Positions 1-7,131 of a stretch of 40,295 bases of DNA are shown here, in pieces; within the stretch, counting starts at the first letter, position 1, and each line of letters starts with the position of its first letter. The DNA lies in contig NZ_JADLJL010000041.1 of the NCBI RefSeq assembly GCF_015680235.1, positions 1-40,295 of the forward strand, read 5' to 3'. Below the pieces are notes generated by a model. It was not told where the DNA came from. It saw only the letters and a list, made by a program, of their open reading frames with translations, and ran no database searches. This DNA is from Pseudomonas guariconensis (GTDB lineage Bacteria > Pseudomonadota > Gammaproteobacteria > Pseudomonadales > Pseudomonadaceae). Made by a program: the position numbers and the translations under genes.

Positions 1-50
1 GGCTCCCACAGGGGCGCACCCACCCTTGTGGGAGCCGGCTTGCCGGCGAT
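1..50 (+). repeat. REP palindrome pair, GCCGGCTTGCCGGC subclass
   Basis: Bases 27-50 carry a REP-like unit with core GCCGGCTTGCCGGC after a TGTGGGAG head. Bases 1-14 are the tail of an oppositely oriented unit cut by the window edge. The pair lies just downstream of the PepSY gene, the usual extragenic position for such elements. Confidence 0.8.
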
Positions 51-75
51 GAGGCCGGACCAGCCAAGCAATGTC

Positions 76-1440
76 TCAGGCCCGGGCGAATGCCCGCTGC
101 CTCACCACCAGGCTATCGACCACCCACATCACCAGCATCGACACCCCCACCAGCGGGAACGCGATACCCAACACCAACATCACCCCCGTGGCGGTCTTCC
201 AGCGTGGCAGGTCATGGCGCAGCGGCGGCACGCCCAGACGACCATCGGGCCGGCGTTTCCACCACATCACCAACCCGCTGACCGAACCGAGCAGGATCAT
301 CAGGCACACCAGCAGGATGATGAGCTGATTGAGCGGCCCGAACATCTTGCCTTCATGCAGCATCACCCCAAGCTCGGTGGCACGGGCGACCGGGCTGTAG
401 TCCTGCCAGCGCACATCGGCCAGCACCTGGCCGGTGTACTGGTCCACATGCAGGGTGGCGTCATTGCGAGGGTCGTCGGCGAACACAGCGACGGTGAACA
501 CGCCCTCGGCGGTGGTCGGCAGAGTAATGCTGTAGCCTGGCTCGACCTTGCGTGCCGTGGCCACGTCCTCGACCTGCTGCAGGCTCACCTGGGGCGCGGC
601 GGGGCCGCTGGCCATGGCGTGGTGGCCCGCATGCTCGGCATGTGCGCCGGAGACCGGCATTGGCGTGTTCTCCACGGCCCAGGGTACGGTCTGGCGGTGG
701 GCATTGTTCAGCTCGCTGGCCTGCTGGTCGGACTTGGGCACGTCGTTCCACATGGCGGCCGGAAAGCGGTTCCACAGGTCGGCGTACTGCTTGCCCCACA
801 GGCCGGTCCAGGTCATGCCGCTGAGCAGCATCAACAATAACAACAGCGAGCCCCAGAACCCGGTGACAGCATGCAGGTCACGCCACAGCACCCGGCCGCG
901 TGCCGACCACCGTGGCCACAACACACCGGCGCTGCTGCGCCCGCGTGGCCACCACAGGTACAGGCCGGACACCACCAGCACGATGCCCCAGCCGGCGGCG
1001 AGCTCCACCAGGCGATCGCCCACGGTGCCGACCATCAGCTCACCGTGCAGGGCGCGGGCCACCGCCTGCAGGTTGTTCTTGCCGTCCTGCTCGCCGAGCA
1101 CCTGGCCGGTGTATGGGTCGATGAACACGTTCAGCTCGCGTCCGCCGTCATGCACGACGAATTGCGCGCTGCGCTCGGCATTGACCGGCGGCAGGTACTG
1201 GCCCACGTGCCCCTGTGGATAGACCCGGCGTACCTCGGCCAGGAGCTTGTCGGCGTCCTGCCGGTGATGGCCGGCCTCGACCACCATCAGGTCGCGATAC
1301 AGCAGTGGGTCGAGCTGTGGCTTGAACAGGTAGATGATCCCGGTGATCGCCAGCAGGATCATGAAGGGCGCGACGAACAGCCCAGCATAGAAATGCCAGC
1401 GCCAGGCCAGGTTGTAGAAGGAGATGCGTTTTTCGCTCAT
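76..1440 (-). CDS. PepSY-domain membrane protein of the copper cluster
   Basis: This 454-residue inner-membrane protein has the PepSY-associated transmembrane layout. A first hydrophobic segment covers about residues 17-40 and carries a WRWHFYAG motif with a conserved histidine. It is followed by PepSY-like periplasmic stretches (FIDPYTGQVL and a second DQYTGQVLADV), further membrane segments near residues 140-165 and 190-212, and two C-terminal ones. A His-rich stretch (HAEHAGHHAM) sits in the middle periplasmic part. Members of this family commonly sit beside TonB-dependent metal receptors and are thought to act as metal or siderophore reductases or transport helpers. Here it follows the copper receptor by 57 bp as the last gene of the cluster. 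A role in copper handling or reduction is inferred from context only. Confidence 0.85.
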   Translation of the reverse strand: MSEKRISFYNLAWRWHFYAGLFVAPFMILLAITGIIYLFKPQLDPLLYRDLMVVEAGHHRQDADKLLAEVRRVYPQGHVGQYLPPVNAERSAQFVVHDGGRELNVFIDPYTGQVLGEQDGKNNLQAVARALHGELMVGTVGDRLVELAAGWGIVLVVSGLYLWWPRGRSSAGVLWPRWSARGRVLWRDLHAVTGFWGSLLLLLMLLSGMTWTGLWGKQYADLWNRFPAAMWNDVPKSDQQASELNNAHRQTVPWAVENTPMPVSGAHAEHAGHHAMASGPAAPQVSLQQVEDVATARKVEPGYSITLPTTAEGVFTVAVFADDPRNDATLHVDQYTGQVLADVRWQDYSPVARATELGVMLHEGKMFGPLNQLIILLVCLMILLGSVSGLVMWWKRRPDGRLGVPPLRHDLPRWKTATGVMLVLGIAFPLVGVSMLVMWVVDSLVVRQRAFARA

Positions 1441-1497
1441 GGGAACCTCCCGAGTGACTGGTCAGGCGCGGGGAAGGCCGCGCCTGGGTCGTTGTTG

Positions 1498-3561
1498 TCA
1501 GAAGCTGATATCGACCTTGGTCCAGAAGGTCCTGCCTGGCTCCATCACCGGCTGCGGGTCGCTGGCCGGGTAGCCGAACCCGGCGTTCCCAGCCAGGTTC
1601 AGGTGCTCGGCGTAGGCCTTGTCGAACAGGTTGTCGACGCCTGCGCTGAGCTTGAGGTTGCGGTTCACCTTGTAGGCGCCGTTGAACGAGAACACGCCGA
1701 AGCCTGCGCTCTTCTCGTAGTCCTTGCCGACCACGTTGCCCTGGTTCTCGGCAATGCGGTTCTGCGCGGCCACCAGGCGCCACAGGGCCCCGACGCTCCA
1801 GGTGTCGCGGCTGTAGGTCAGGCCCAGGCGGCTTTCCAGGGGCGGCATCTGCGGCAGGGCCTTGCCGTCGCTGCTGTTCTTGCCCCAGGCATAGGCCACG
1901 GTGGCGTCAGCTTTCCAGTGTTCGCTCAGTTTGTAGGCCGCACCCAGTTCGCCGCCCATGATGCGGGCGTCGATGTTCTGGGCCTGGGATACGAGTTTGC
2001 TGCCCATGCCGCCACTCCCTGGTACGTAGTCGAACAGAATGTAGTCGCGAACCTGCCCGATGTAGCCCGAGGCCCAGGCTTCCATGCGCTCGTCGTGGTA
2101 CTGGATGCCAACGTCGAGCTGAGTGGTCTTTTCAGGCTTGATGCCATCGAAGGCGTTCGCTGAACCATTGGGTGGCAGGGTGGGCGAGAACAGCTCCCAA
2201 TAGTCAGGGAAGCGCTGTGCATGGCCCAGGCCGATGTAGGTGGTGGCCGCAACGGCAGCCAGGTCATGTTCGTAGCGTATGAAACCGCTGGGCAGGGTGT
2301 CGGCGCGGGTGTCCCCTTCGGTGAGGCTTTTCGCGCGAAAATCGCGGGCCGAGGCACGATCGAGGCGAGCCCCGGTCACCAGGCGATCTTCCCCGGTGGC
2401 GTACCAGGTCAGCTCGCTGAACAGCCCGTAGTTGTGGAAGTCGGCGTCCTTGGTCCAGGACTGGCCCTTGTGCGCATCCACGGCCATGCCACTGCGCTTG
2501 CGGTGTTCGTTGGTCTGCGCGTCGATGCCGCTGACCAACTGCACGTCGGCCCAGCGCCAGGTGGCCTTGATGCGTGCGCCCATCGTGCGACGGTCGACGT
2601 TGCTGACCATCGCCATCATGCCTGGCGAGCGCAGGCTGTAGTTGTCCATCACATGGTCGGCATAGTTGTAGTAGACCTGCGCCTCGACCTTGTCGAGCAC
2701 TTCGCCCAGGTTGGACTTCTCGAAACGCAGGCCCAGGCTCTCGCGCTTGAACTGCGAGCCGTCCATGCCGCGCCCGGCGTAGCGGGCTTCGCCATCGCCC
2801 TTGCCGGCGGTGAGTTCCAGCAGGGTGTCCTGGTCCGGCGTCCAGCCAAGGGTGACGTCACCGTTCCACTTGTCCCAGCGCGAGGGCACGGTGTCACCGT
2901 TACCATCGTCGTAGTCATCGGCACGCGACTGGTTGCCGACGAAGCGGGCGTAGCCCTGGCGGGTGCCGGCGGCGGCATCGAGCACCTTGTCGAAGCGCCC
3001 ATGGGAGCCAGCCAGCAGGCTGGCATTGACGCGGCTGCCGAGCTCGCCGAACTGTTCCGGCTCACGCTCGAAGAGAATGGTCCCGGCCGAACCGCCTGGG
3101 CCCCAGATCACGCTTTGCGGGCCCTTGATCACCGTCAGGCGGTCGTAGGTTTCCGGCGAGATGTAGGACGTCGGTGCGTCCATGCGATTGGGGCAGGCGC
3201 CCAGCATCACGCCGCCGTTGGTGAGGATGTTCAGCCGCGAGCCGAACATGCCGCGCAGCACCGGGTCGCCGTTGGTGCCTCCTGCGCGGATGGCCGAAAA
3301 GCCGGGAATGGTCTTGAGGTAGTCGGCGCCGTCGCTGGCCGGCACGGGTTGGCGTGGGTCCTTGGGGTTGGCGACCACGGTCAGCGGCGAGCTGGGCGCG
3401 ATGGCAGTGACTACCGTCGGGCTTAGCTCGGCAGGGTCGTGCTCATGGCCTTCGAGGTGGCCGGCTTCGGCGGCCAGGGCCACGGGCGCGAGCAGCGAGC
3501 CGCAGAGCACGGCGAGGGTGCCGCGCAGGGAAAGGGCGAAAACAGGGGTACAGCCAGACAT
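1498..3561 (-). CDS. oprC: TonB-dependent copper receptor, OprC type
   Basis: This 687-residue outer-membrane receptor has a signal peptide (cleavage near residue 30), a plug domain (about 48-165) and a 22-strand barrel ending in phenylalanine (KVDISF), as outer-membrane proteins require. The NLFDKAYAEHLN segment near the C-terminus is typical of TonB receptors. The copper-binding pattern described for Pseudomonas OprC, CxxxM in the plug and HxM in the barrel, is visible as C123/M127 (CPNRM) and H303/M305 (HVM). Length and ligands both support uptake of copper across the outer membrane. It lies between a Met/His-rich DUF2946 protein and a PepSY protein in the same orientation. Repression by copper is likely but I did not identify an operator with certainty. 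Confidence 0.93.
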   Translation of the reverse strand: MSGCTPVFALSLRGTLAVLCGSLLAPVALAAEAGHLEGHEHDPAELSPTVVTAIAPSSPLTVVANPKDPRQPVPASDGADYLKTIPGFSAIRAGGTNGDPVLRGMFGSRLNILTNGGVMLGACPNRMDAPTSYISPETYDRLTVIKGPQSVIWGPGGSAGTILFEREPEQFGELGSRVNASLLAGSHGRFDKVLDAAAGTRQGYARFVGNQSRADDYDDGNGDTVPSRWDKWNGDVTLGWTPDQDTLLELTAGKGDGEARYAGRGMDGSQFKRESLGLRFEKSNLGEVLDKVEAQVYYNYADHVMDNYSLRSPGMMAMVSNVDRRTMGARIKATWRWADVQLVSGIDAQTNEHRKRSGMAVDAHKGQSWTKDADFHNYGLFSELTWYATGEDRLVTGARLDRASARDFRAKSLTEGDTRADTLPSGFIRYEHDLAAVAATTYIGLGHAQRFPDYWELFSPTLPPNGSANAFDGIKPEKTTQLDVGIQYHDERMEAWASGYIGQVRDYILFDYVPGSGGMGSKLVSQAQNIDARIMGGELGAAYKLSEHWKADATVAYAWGKNSSDGKALPQMPPLESRLGLTYSRDTWSVGALWRLVAAQNRIAENQGNVVGKDYEKSAGFGVFSFNGAYKVNRNLKLSAGVDNLFDKAYAEHLNLAGNAGFGYPASDPQPVMEPGRTFWTKVDISF

Positions 3562-3629
3562 AGTGATTCCAGTCGATCAGTCGTGAACAGGCGCGAAGCC
3601 ACGTGGCTCCGTGCGTTGGCAAGTTGTGT

Positions 3630-4064
3630 TCAGGCGATGATCGAAATGGGCGGGGCGCGGCTGCGGGCGCCTGGGAATATGGCCTGGCGGGCATGCCCTT
3701 GGCGAACCGGGGCGGGCTTGAGCAGCGGGGGGAGGGCGCTTGCGGCGTTGAGCGGGCTGAGGGGCTGGGGCAGGGCCGGGCAATTGAACAGCAGGCTGCA
3801 ATAACCGCATTTTTCCCAGACTACGTGCAACTGGCCGTCGGCCTGGCCGTGGTGGCCTGTGCTGCCATGGTCGTGCCCGGCCGCCATGGCCATGTCCATC
3901 GGCATGGCCATGTTCATGCCGGCGTGGTGCTCCGTCGGCATCGACTGGGAAACCAGTGGGCCGATGAAGATCATCCACATGGCGAACAGGCTCAGCCAGC
4001 CGCCACCGGCGCGCCTGCGATCAGGGCGCAAGGTGCGGGCGAACCGGTTACGCGGCAGGCTCAT
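3630..4064 (-). CDS. DUF2946 protein with Met/His-rich segment
   Basis: This 144-residue protein has a basic N-terminus, one hydrophobic segment (about 22-40, WLSLFAMWMIFIGPLV) and then a strikingly Met/His-rich stretch (HHAGMNMAMPMDMAM followed by GHDHGSTGHHG). It also has the WEKCGYC motif followed by a third cysteine typical of DUF2946 proteins. The gene lies 19 bp after the PCu(A)C chaperone gene and 68 bp before oprC. The composition suits binding of copper in the periplasm or at the membrane, but no biochemical function is established for the family to my knowledge. Confidence 0.82.
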   Translation of the reverse strand: MSLPRNRFARTLRPDRRRAGGGWLSLFAMWMIFIGPLVSQSMPTEHHAGMNMAMPMDMAMAAGHDHGSTGHHGQADGQLHVVWEKCGYCSLLFNCPALPQPLSPLNAASALPPLLKPAPVRQGHARQAIFPGARSRAPPISIIA

Positions 4065-4083
4065 GGCGAGTGCTCGTCGACGA

Positions 4084-4566
4084 TCAGTGGTTATGCGCCT
4101 GCCCTTGCTGCTCGGCAGGAGGCTGTCGCTGCACGGCCACCTCGACGGTGACGTCGCCGGCTTTCTCGAAGTGCAGGGTCAGCGGGAAGCGCTTGCCGTC
4201 ACTGAGCAGGCTGCGGTCCTTGGGCTGCATCAGCATCACGTGGTAGGCGCTGGGGGCGAAGGTCAGGTCCTTGCCCGCCGGGACCACCACGCTGGGCACC
4301 TGCTGCATCTTCATCAGGCCGTCGGCAGTCCTGGCGTGCTCGTGCAACTGGGCATCGTCGGTGATGGGGCTGTCGACCGAGAGCAGGCGGTCGTCCTGCT
4401 GGCCGTTGTTGTGCACGACGAAGTAGGCCGCGACATTCGGTGCATTGGGCGGCAGCGCCAAGGACCAGGGGTGGGCGATATGCAGGTCGCCCGCGGTGTA
4501 TTCATGGGCATTGGCGAAAGCGCCGGGCAGCATCAGGGCGGCCAGGACGAGGGCTTGCTTGAGCAT
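4084..4566 (-). CDS. Periplasmic copper chaperone PCu(A)C
   Basis: This 160-residue secreted protein has a signal peptide (residues 1-20, cleavage after AFANA) and the PCu(A)C fold. The family motif HM-x10-M-x21-HxM is present as H75, M87, H109 and M111. The methionine that normally follows the first histidine is a glutamate (E76), and an extra histidine (H77) lies next to it. The C-terminus ends in an HNH tail, another possible metal site. Such chaperones carry Cu(I) in the periplasm to cytochrome oxidase assembly or to uptake systems. It is placed between two DUF2946 genes and upstream of the OprC receptor, so it probably receives copper entering through that receptor. Confidence 0.92.
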   Translation of the reverse strand: MLKQALVLAALMLPGAFANAHEYTAGDLHIAHPWSLALPPNAPNVAAYFVVHNNGQQDDRLLSVDSPITDDAQLHEHARTADGLMKMQQVPSVVVPAGKDLTFAPSAYHVMLMQPKDRSLLSDGKRFPLTLHFEKAGDVTVEVAVQRQPPAEQQGQAHNH

Positions 4567-4612
4567 GGTGAGTCTCCGATCTGTACAGGTTCAGGCAGAC
4601 AGCGGGGGGAAC

Positions 4613-5002
4613 TCAGGCCAGGGGGGACGCGCGCGGGTTGAGCGCCGGCCATAGCTGGCGCGGCGTGGGCTGGTAGTCGGCAAGGTGCGTTGCAGGGCTG
4701 GCCAGGCGCAGCGGGGGGTTATGCAGCTGCGGTGGGTAGCCGGGCAATGCGAGCAGGGGCGCGGCGCCGGAGCAGCACCAGCAGTTCATCATGCTGGCGC
4801 TGTCGTCGCTCTGCGGCCCCAGGTCGATCTTGGCCAGGGCCTGGACATCGACCTTGCTCTTGTTCGCCATGCTCGAACAGAAGGCACCCCACAGCAGCTG
4901 CTCGGCCGGCCCTTTGGGCGCGGCCGAGGACAGCGGCATGGCCAGCAGGTTGAACAGCACTGCCAGGCAGGCTATCCACGCAATGTGCCGACGTGGGGTC
5001 AT
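4613..5002 (-). CDS. DUF2946 family protein, first gene of the copper cluster
   Basis: This 129-residue protein has an N-terminal signal or anchor (IAWIACLAVLFNLLAMPLSS) and a cysteine motif NCWCCSG near residues 73-79, as in DUF2946 proteins. Codon 1 is ATG at 5002 and a GGGAGAG-like ribosome-binding stretch is not obvious on this strand. It is the promoter-proximal gene of the cluster, 46 bp ahead of the PCu(A)C gene. Function is unknown; a role with copper is inferred from the three neighbours. Confidence 0.8.
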   Translation of the reverse strand: MTPRRHIAWIACLAVLFNLLAMPLSSAAPKGPAEQLLWGAFCSSMANKSKVDVQALAKIDLGPQSDDSASMMNCWCCSGAAPLLALPGYPPQLHNPPLRLASPATHLADYQPTPRQLWPALNPRASPLA

Positions 5003-5035
5003 GGGAGAGATCCGGTCAGGAATCAGGTGGCTATT

Positions 5036-5052
5036 GTAAGGGCGAGTATAGG
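5036..5052 (-). promoter_or_regulatory. Possible -10 region for the copper cluster
   Basis: On the minus strand a TATACT hexamer lies at about 5046-5051, roughly 45 bp ahead of the first DUF2946 start. The -35 position has no good TTGACA match, which would suit an activated or otherwise regulated promoter. This is a motif-level guess. Confidence 0.35.
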
Positions 5053-5064
5053 TAAAAATGCCCG

Positions 5065-5085
5065 GGTGCGATGAAGTGTCGCACC
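5065..5085. promoter_or_regulatory. Perfect 7-bp dyad, possible operator or terminator
   Basis: The arms GGTGCGA and TCGCACC flank a 7-nt spacer. The dyad sits just upstream of the presumed -10 of the copper cluster and just downstream of the cobK end. It could be an operator for a copper-responsive regulator. Alternatively it could be a terminator for the cobalamin genes, since a T5 run follows about 8 nt later on the minus strand. Confidence 0.5.
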
Positions 5086-5120
5086 ATGGGTAGGCAGCCG
5101 GTGTAGGGATTTACTCAAAA

Positions 5121-5306
5121 CTATTCGCGAAAAGGTTGGAGCTCGCAGAGCGGATCATCGTCCGGGTCGACAGGTTGATTGCGGCTAACGCCGAAGTCAG
5201 GGCTGACCTCGCCTCCATCGAACCAACTGTTCCAACTTTCATCAGCAGGTGCAGTGGTGCGGGCATGATCGGATTCGGCGATTTCTACGTGTTCTACCTT
5301 CGCCAT
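5121..5306 (-). CDS. N-terminally truncated VapB-like antitoxin, coupled to cobK
   Basis: The 61-residue product contains ESWNSWFDGGEVSPDFGV followed by RNQPVDP, which matches the C-terminal half of VapB-family antitoxins (consensus from memory: ESWDSWFDG, then SxDFMxEReQPxDQ). The DNA-binding N-terminal half (AbrB-type strand, normally ending in RLPK) is missing. The ATG at 5306-5304 overlaps the cobK stop as TGATG, so it could be translated by coupling; a GTG just upstream at 5309 is an alternative start. No VapC toxin gene follows. It may be a decaying remnant or a repurposed short protein. I am fairly sure of the similarity and unsure that it is functional. Confidence 0.6.
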   Translation of the reverse strand: MAKVEHVEIAESDHARTTAPADESWNSWFDGGEVSPDFGVSRNQPVDPDDDPLCELQPFRE

Positions 5307-6040
5307 CACATGAGGCGTTTTTGCTTGTGGATTGCTTCGAGCAGCAAACGTACCTCCTCATATTCCTGGTCGACTTTGGGCAATACCGGCCGCTTGAGCA
5401 CCAGTACCGGCACCCCCAGCTCCCGAGCCACTTCGAGCTTGGGCTCGGTGGCGGTGCTGCCGCTGTTCTTGCTCACCAGCACATCGATTCGCCGCCTGGC
5501 GAACAAGGCGCGCTCGTCCGCGAGATGGAACGGCCCGCGTGCGCCGATCACTTCGCAGCGCTCGTTGCCGGGGCAGGCCTCGAGGGCACGCAGGGTCCAG
5601 AACTGGTGAGCGGGGATTTCATGCAGGTGCTGCAAGGGTTCGCGACCGAGGGTGAACAAGGGGCGTTCAAACGGGGCGAGGGCGTCGATCAGCTCGGCCC
5701 AGCCGTCCACCTCGCGCCAGTCGTCGCCCGGCTGGGGCTGCCAGGCCGGGCGGCGCAGGGCCCAGCAAGGGATGCCGGCAGTGGCGGCGGCCTGGGCTGC
5801 GTTGGCGCTGATCTGCGCCGCATAGGGGTGCGTGGCGTCGATCAGCAGGCCGATGCGTTCTTCACGCAGGAAGGCGGCCAGGCCTTCGGCGCCGCCGTAG
5901 CCACCTACGCGCACCTGGCAGGCGAGGTCCTGAGGCACGCGGCCGATGCCGGCCAGGCTATAGACATGTTCAGGGCCTAGTTGGCGGGCGATGGCCAGGG
6001 CTTCGGTGATGCCGCCGAGCAGCAGGATGCGTGTGCTCAT
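5306..6040 (-). CDS. cobK: Precorrin-6A reductase
   Basis: This 244-residue NAD(P)H-dependent enzyme reduces precorrin-6A (the CbiJ/CobK family) in corrin-ring synthesis. The start at MSTRILLLGGITEA (6040) fits the family; a longer in-frame extension to 6358 lies inside cbiD and is rejected. Visible family features are the N-terminal LLLGGITEALAIA nucleotide-binding loop, DATHPYA at about residues 67-73 and the C-terminal VSKNSGSTATEPKL segment. The start overlaps the cbiD stop as ATGA, so the two are translationally coupled. The stop overlaps the start of the VapB-like remnant. Confidence 0.93.
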   Translation of the reverse strand: MSTRILLLGGITEALAIARQLGPEHVYSLAGIGRVPQDLACQVRVGGYGGAEGLAAFLREERIGLLIDATHPYAAQISANAAQAAATAGIPCWALRRPAWQPQPGDDWREVDGWAELIDALAPFERPLFTLGREPLQHLHEIPAHQFWTLRALEACPGNERCEVIGARGPFHLADERALFARRRIDVLVSKNSGSTATEPKLEVARELGVPVLVLKRPVLPKVDQEYEEVRLLLEAIHKQKRLM

Positions 6041-7131
6041 GGCACGCCCGCCTTGCCGACGATGCCGCCTTGGCGATCGATGGCGAACACCTCGACCTGC
6101 ACCTGTGCCGGCACCACGCTGCGGGCGAACGCCAGGGCATGGGCGCACACCGCATCGCCCAGAGGAATGCCCGCCGCATGGGCCAGGGCCAACGCTTGCT
6201 GGCTGGTGTTGGCGCCGATGATCGATGCTTGCAGCGCAGCATCGGCACCCAGGTTGGCAGCCCAACCGGCCAGTTGCGGCAGGTCGATACTCGAACTGCG
6301 GCTGTGCAGGTCCATGTGCCCGGCGGCGAGCTTGCTGATCTTGCCGAAGCCCCCGCACAGGGTCAGGCGTGGCACCGGGACCTTGCGCAGGTGCTTGAGC
6401 ACGGCGCCGACGAAGTCGCCCATTTCGATCAGGGCGATTTCCGGCAGGCCGTAGACCCGGCGCATGGTGTCTTCGCTGGCGTTGCCGGTGCAGGCGGCGA
6501 TGTGCGTGTAGCCATTGGTGTGGGCAACGTCGATGCCCTGCTGGATCGAGGCGATGTAGGCCGAGCAGGAGAACGGCCGGACGATGCCGCTGGTGCCGAG
6601 GATCGACAGCCCGCCGAGGATGCCCAGGCGCGGGTTCATGGTCTTGAGGGCGAGCTGTTCACCGTCACGCACGTTGACGGTCACTTCGAAACCACCTTCA
6701 TGGCCGCATTCGTCCGCCAGGCGCTGCAGGTGTTCGCGGATCATCTGCCGTGGCACCGGGTTGATGGCCGGCTCGCCCACCGCCAGTACCAGGCCTGGGC
6801 GGGTGACCGTGCCCACACCCGCGCCCGCGACGAAGCGCACGCCCGGCGCATCGAGCAGGCGTACCTGGCTGTAGAGCAGGGCGCCGTGGGTCACGTCGGG
6901 GTCATCGCCCGCATCCTTCAAGGTGCCAGCCTCGGCGCCCTCGGCCGTGAGGCGGCAGAATTCCAGGCGCATCTGCACCTGCTTGCCCTTGGGCAGGGTA
7001 ATGCCCACGGCGTCGGCGGGCTCGCCAGTGAGCAGCAGGCGCGCCGCCGCCAGGCTGGTGGCGGTGGCGCAACTGCCGGTGGTCAGGCCGCTGCGCAGGG
7101 GGGCGGCTTTCTCGTGGGTTTCTTCACGCAT
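6037..7131 (-). CDS. cbiD: Cobalt-precorrin-5B C1-methyltransferase CbiD
   Basis: This 364-residue CbiD-family protein begins with LRSGLTTGSCATATS, the family signature, and contains SAM-enzyme-like glycine segments such as GILGGLSILGTSGIV and CGGFGKISKLAAGH. CbiD methylates C1 of the corrin ring in the cobalt-early pathway. Here it sits with cobK and cobL, and with the aerobic enzyme CobG encoded divergently. It probably supplies the C1 methylation that CobF provides in the classical aerobic route. It overlaps cobL by 8 bp upstream and cobK by 4 bp downstream. Confidence 0.93.
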   Translation of the reverse strand: MREETHEKAAPLRSGLTTGSCATATSLAAARLLLTGEPADAVGITLPKGKQVQMRLEFCRLTAEGAEAGTLKDAGDDPDVTHGALLYSQVRLLDAPGVRFVAGAGVGTVTRPGLVLAVGEPAINPVPRQMIREHLQRLADECGHEGGFEVTVNVRDGEQLALKTMNPRLGILGGLSILGTSGIVRPFSCSAYIASIQQGIDVAHTNGYTHIAACTGNASEDTMRRVYGLPEIALIEMGDFVGAVLKHLRKVPVPRLTLCGGFGKISKLAAGHMDLHSRSSSIDLPQLAGWAANLGADAALQASIIGANTSQQALALAHAAGIPLGDAVCAHALAFARSVVPAQVQVEVFAIDRQGGIVGKAGVP

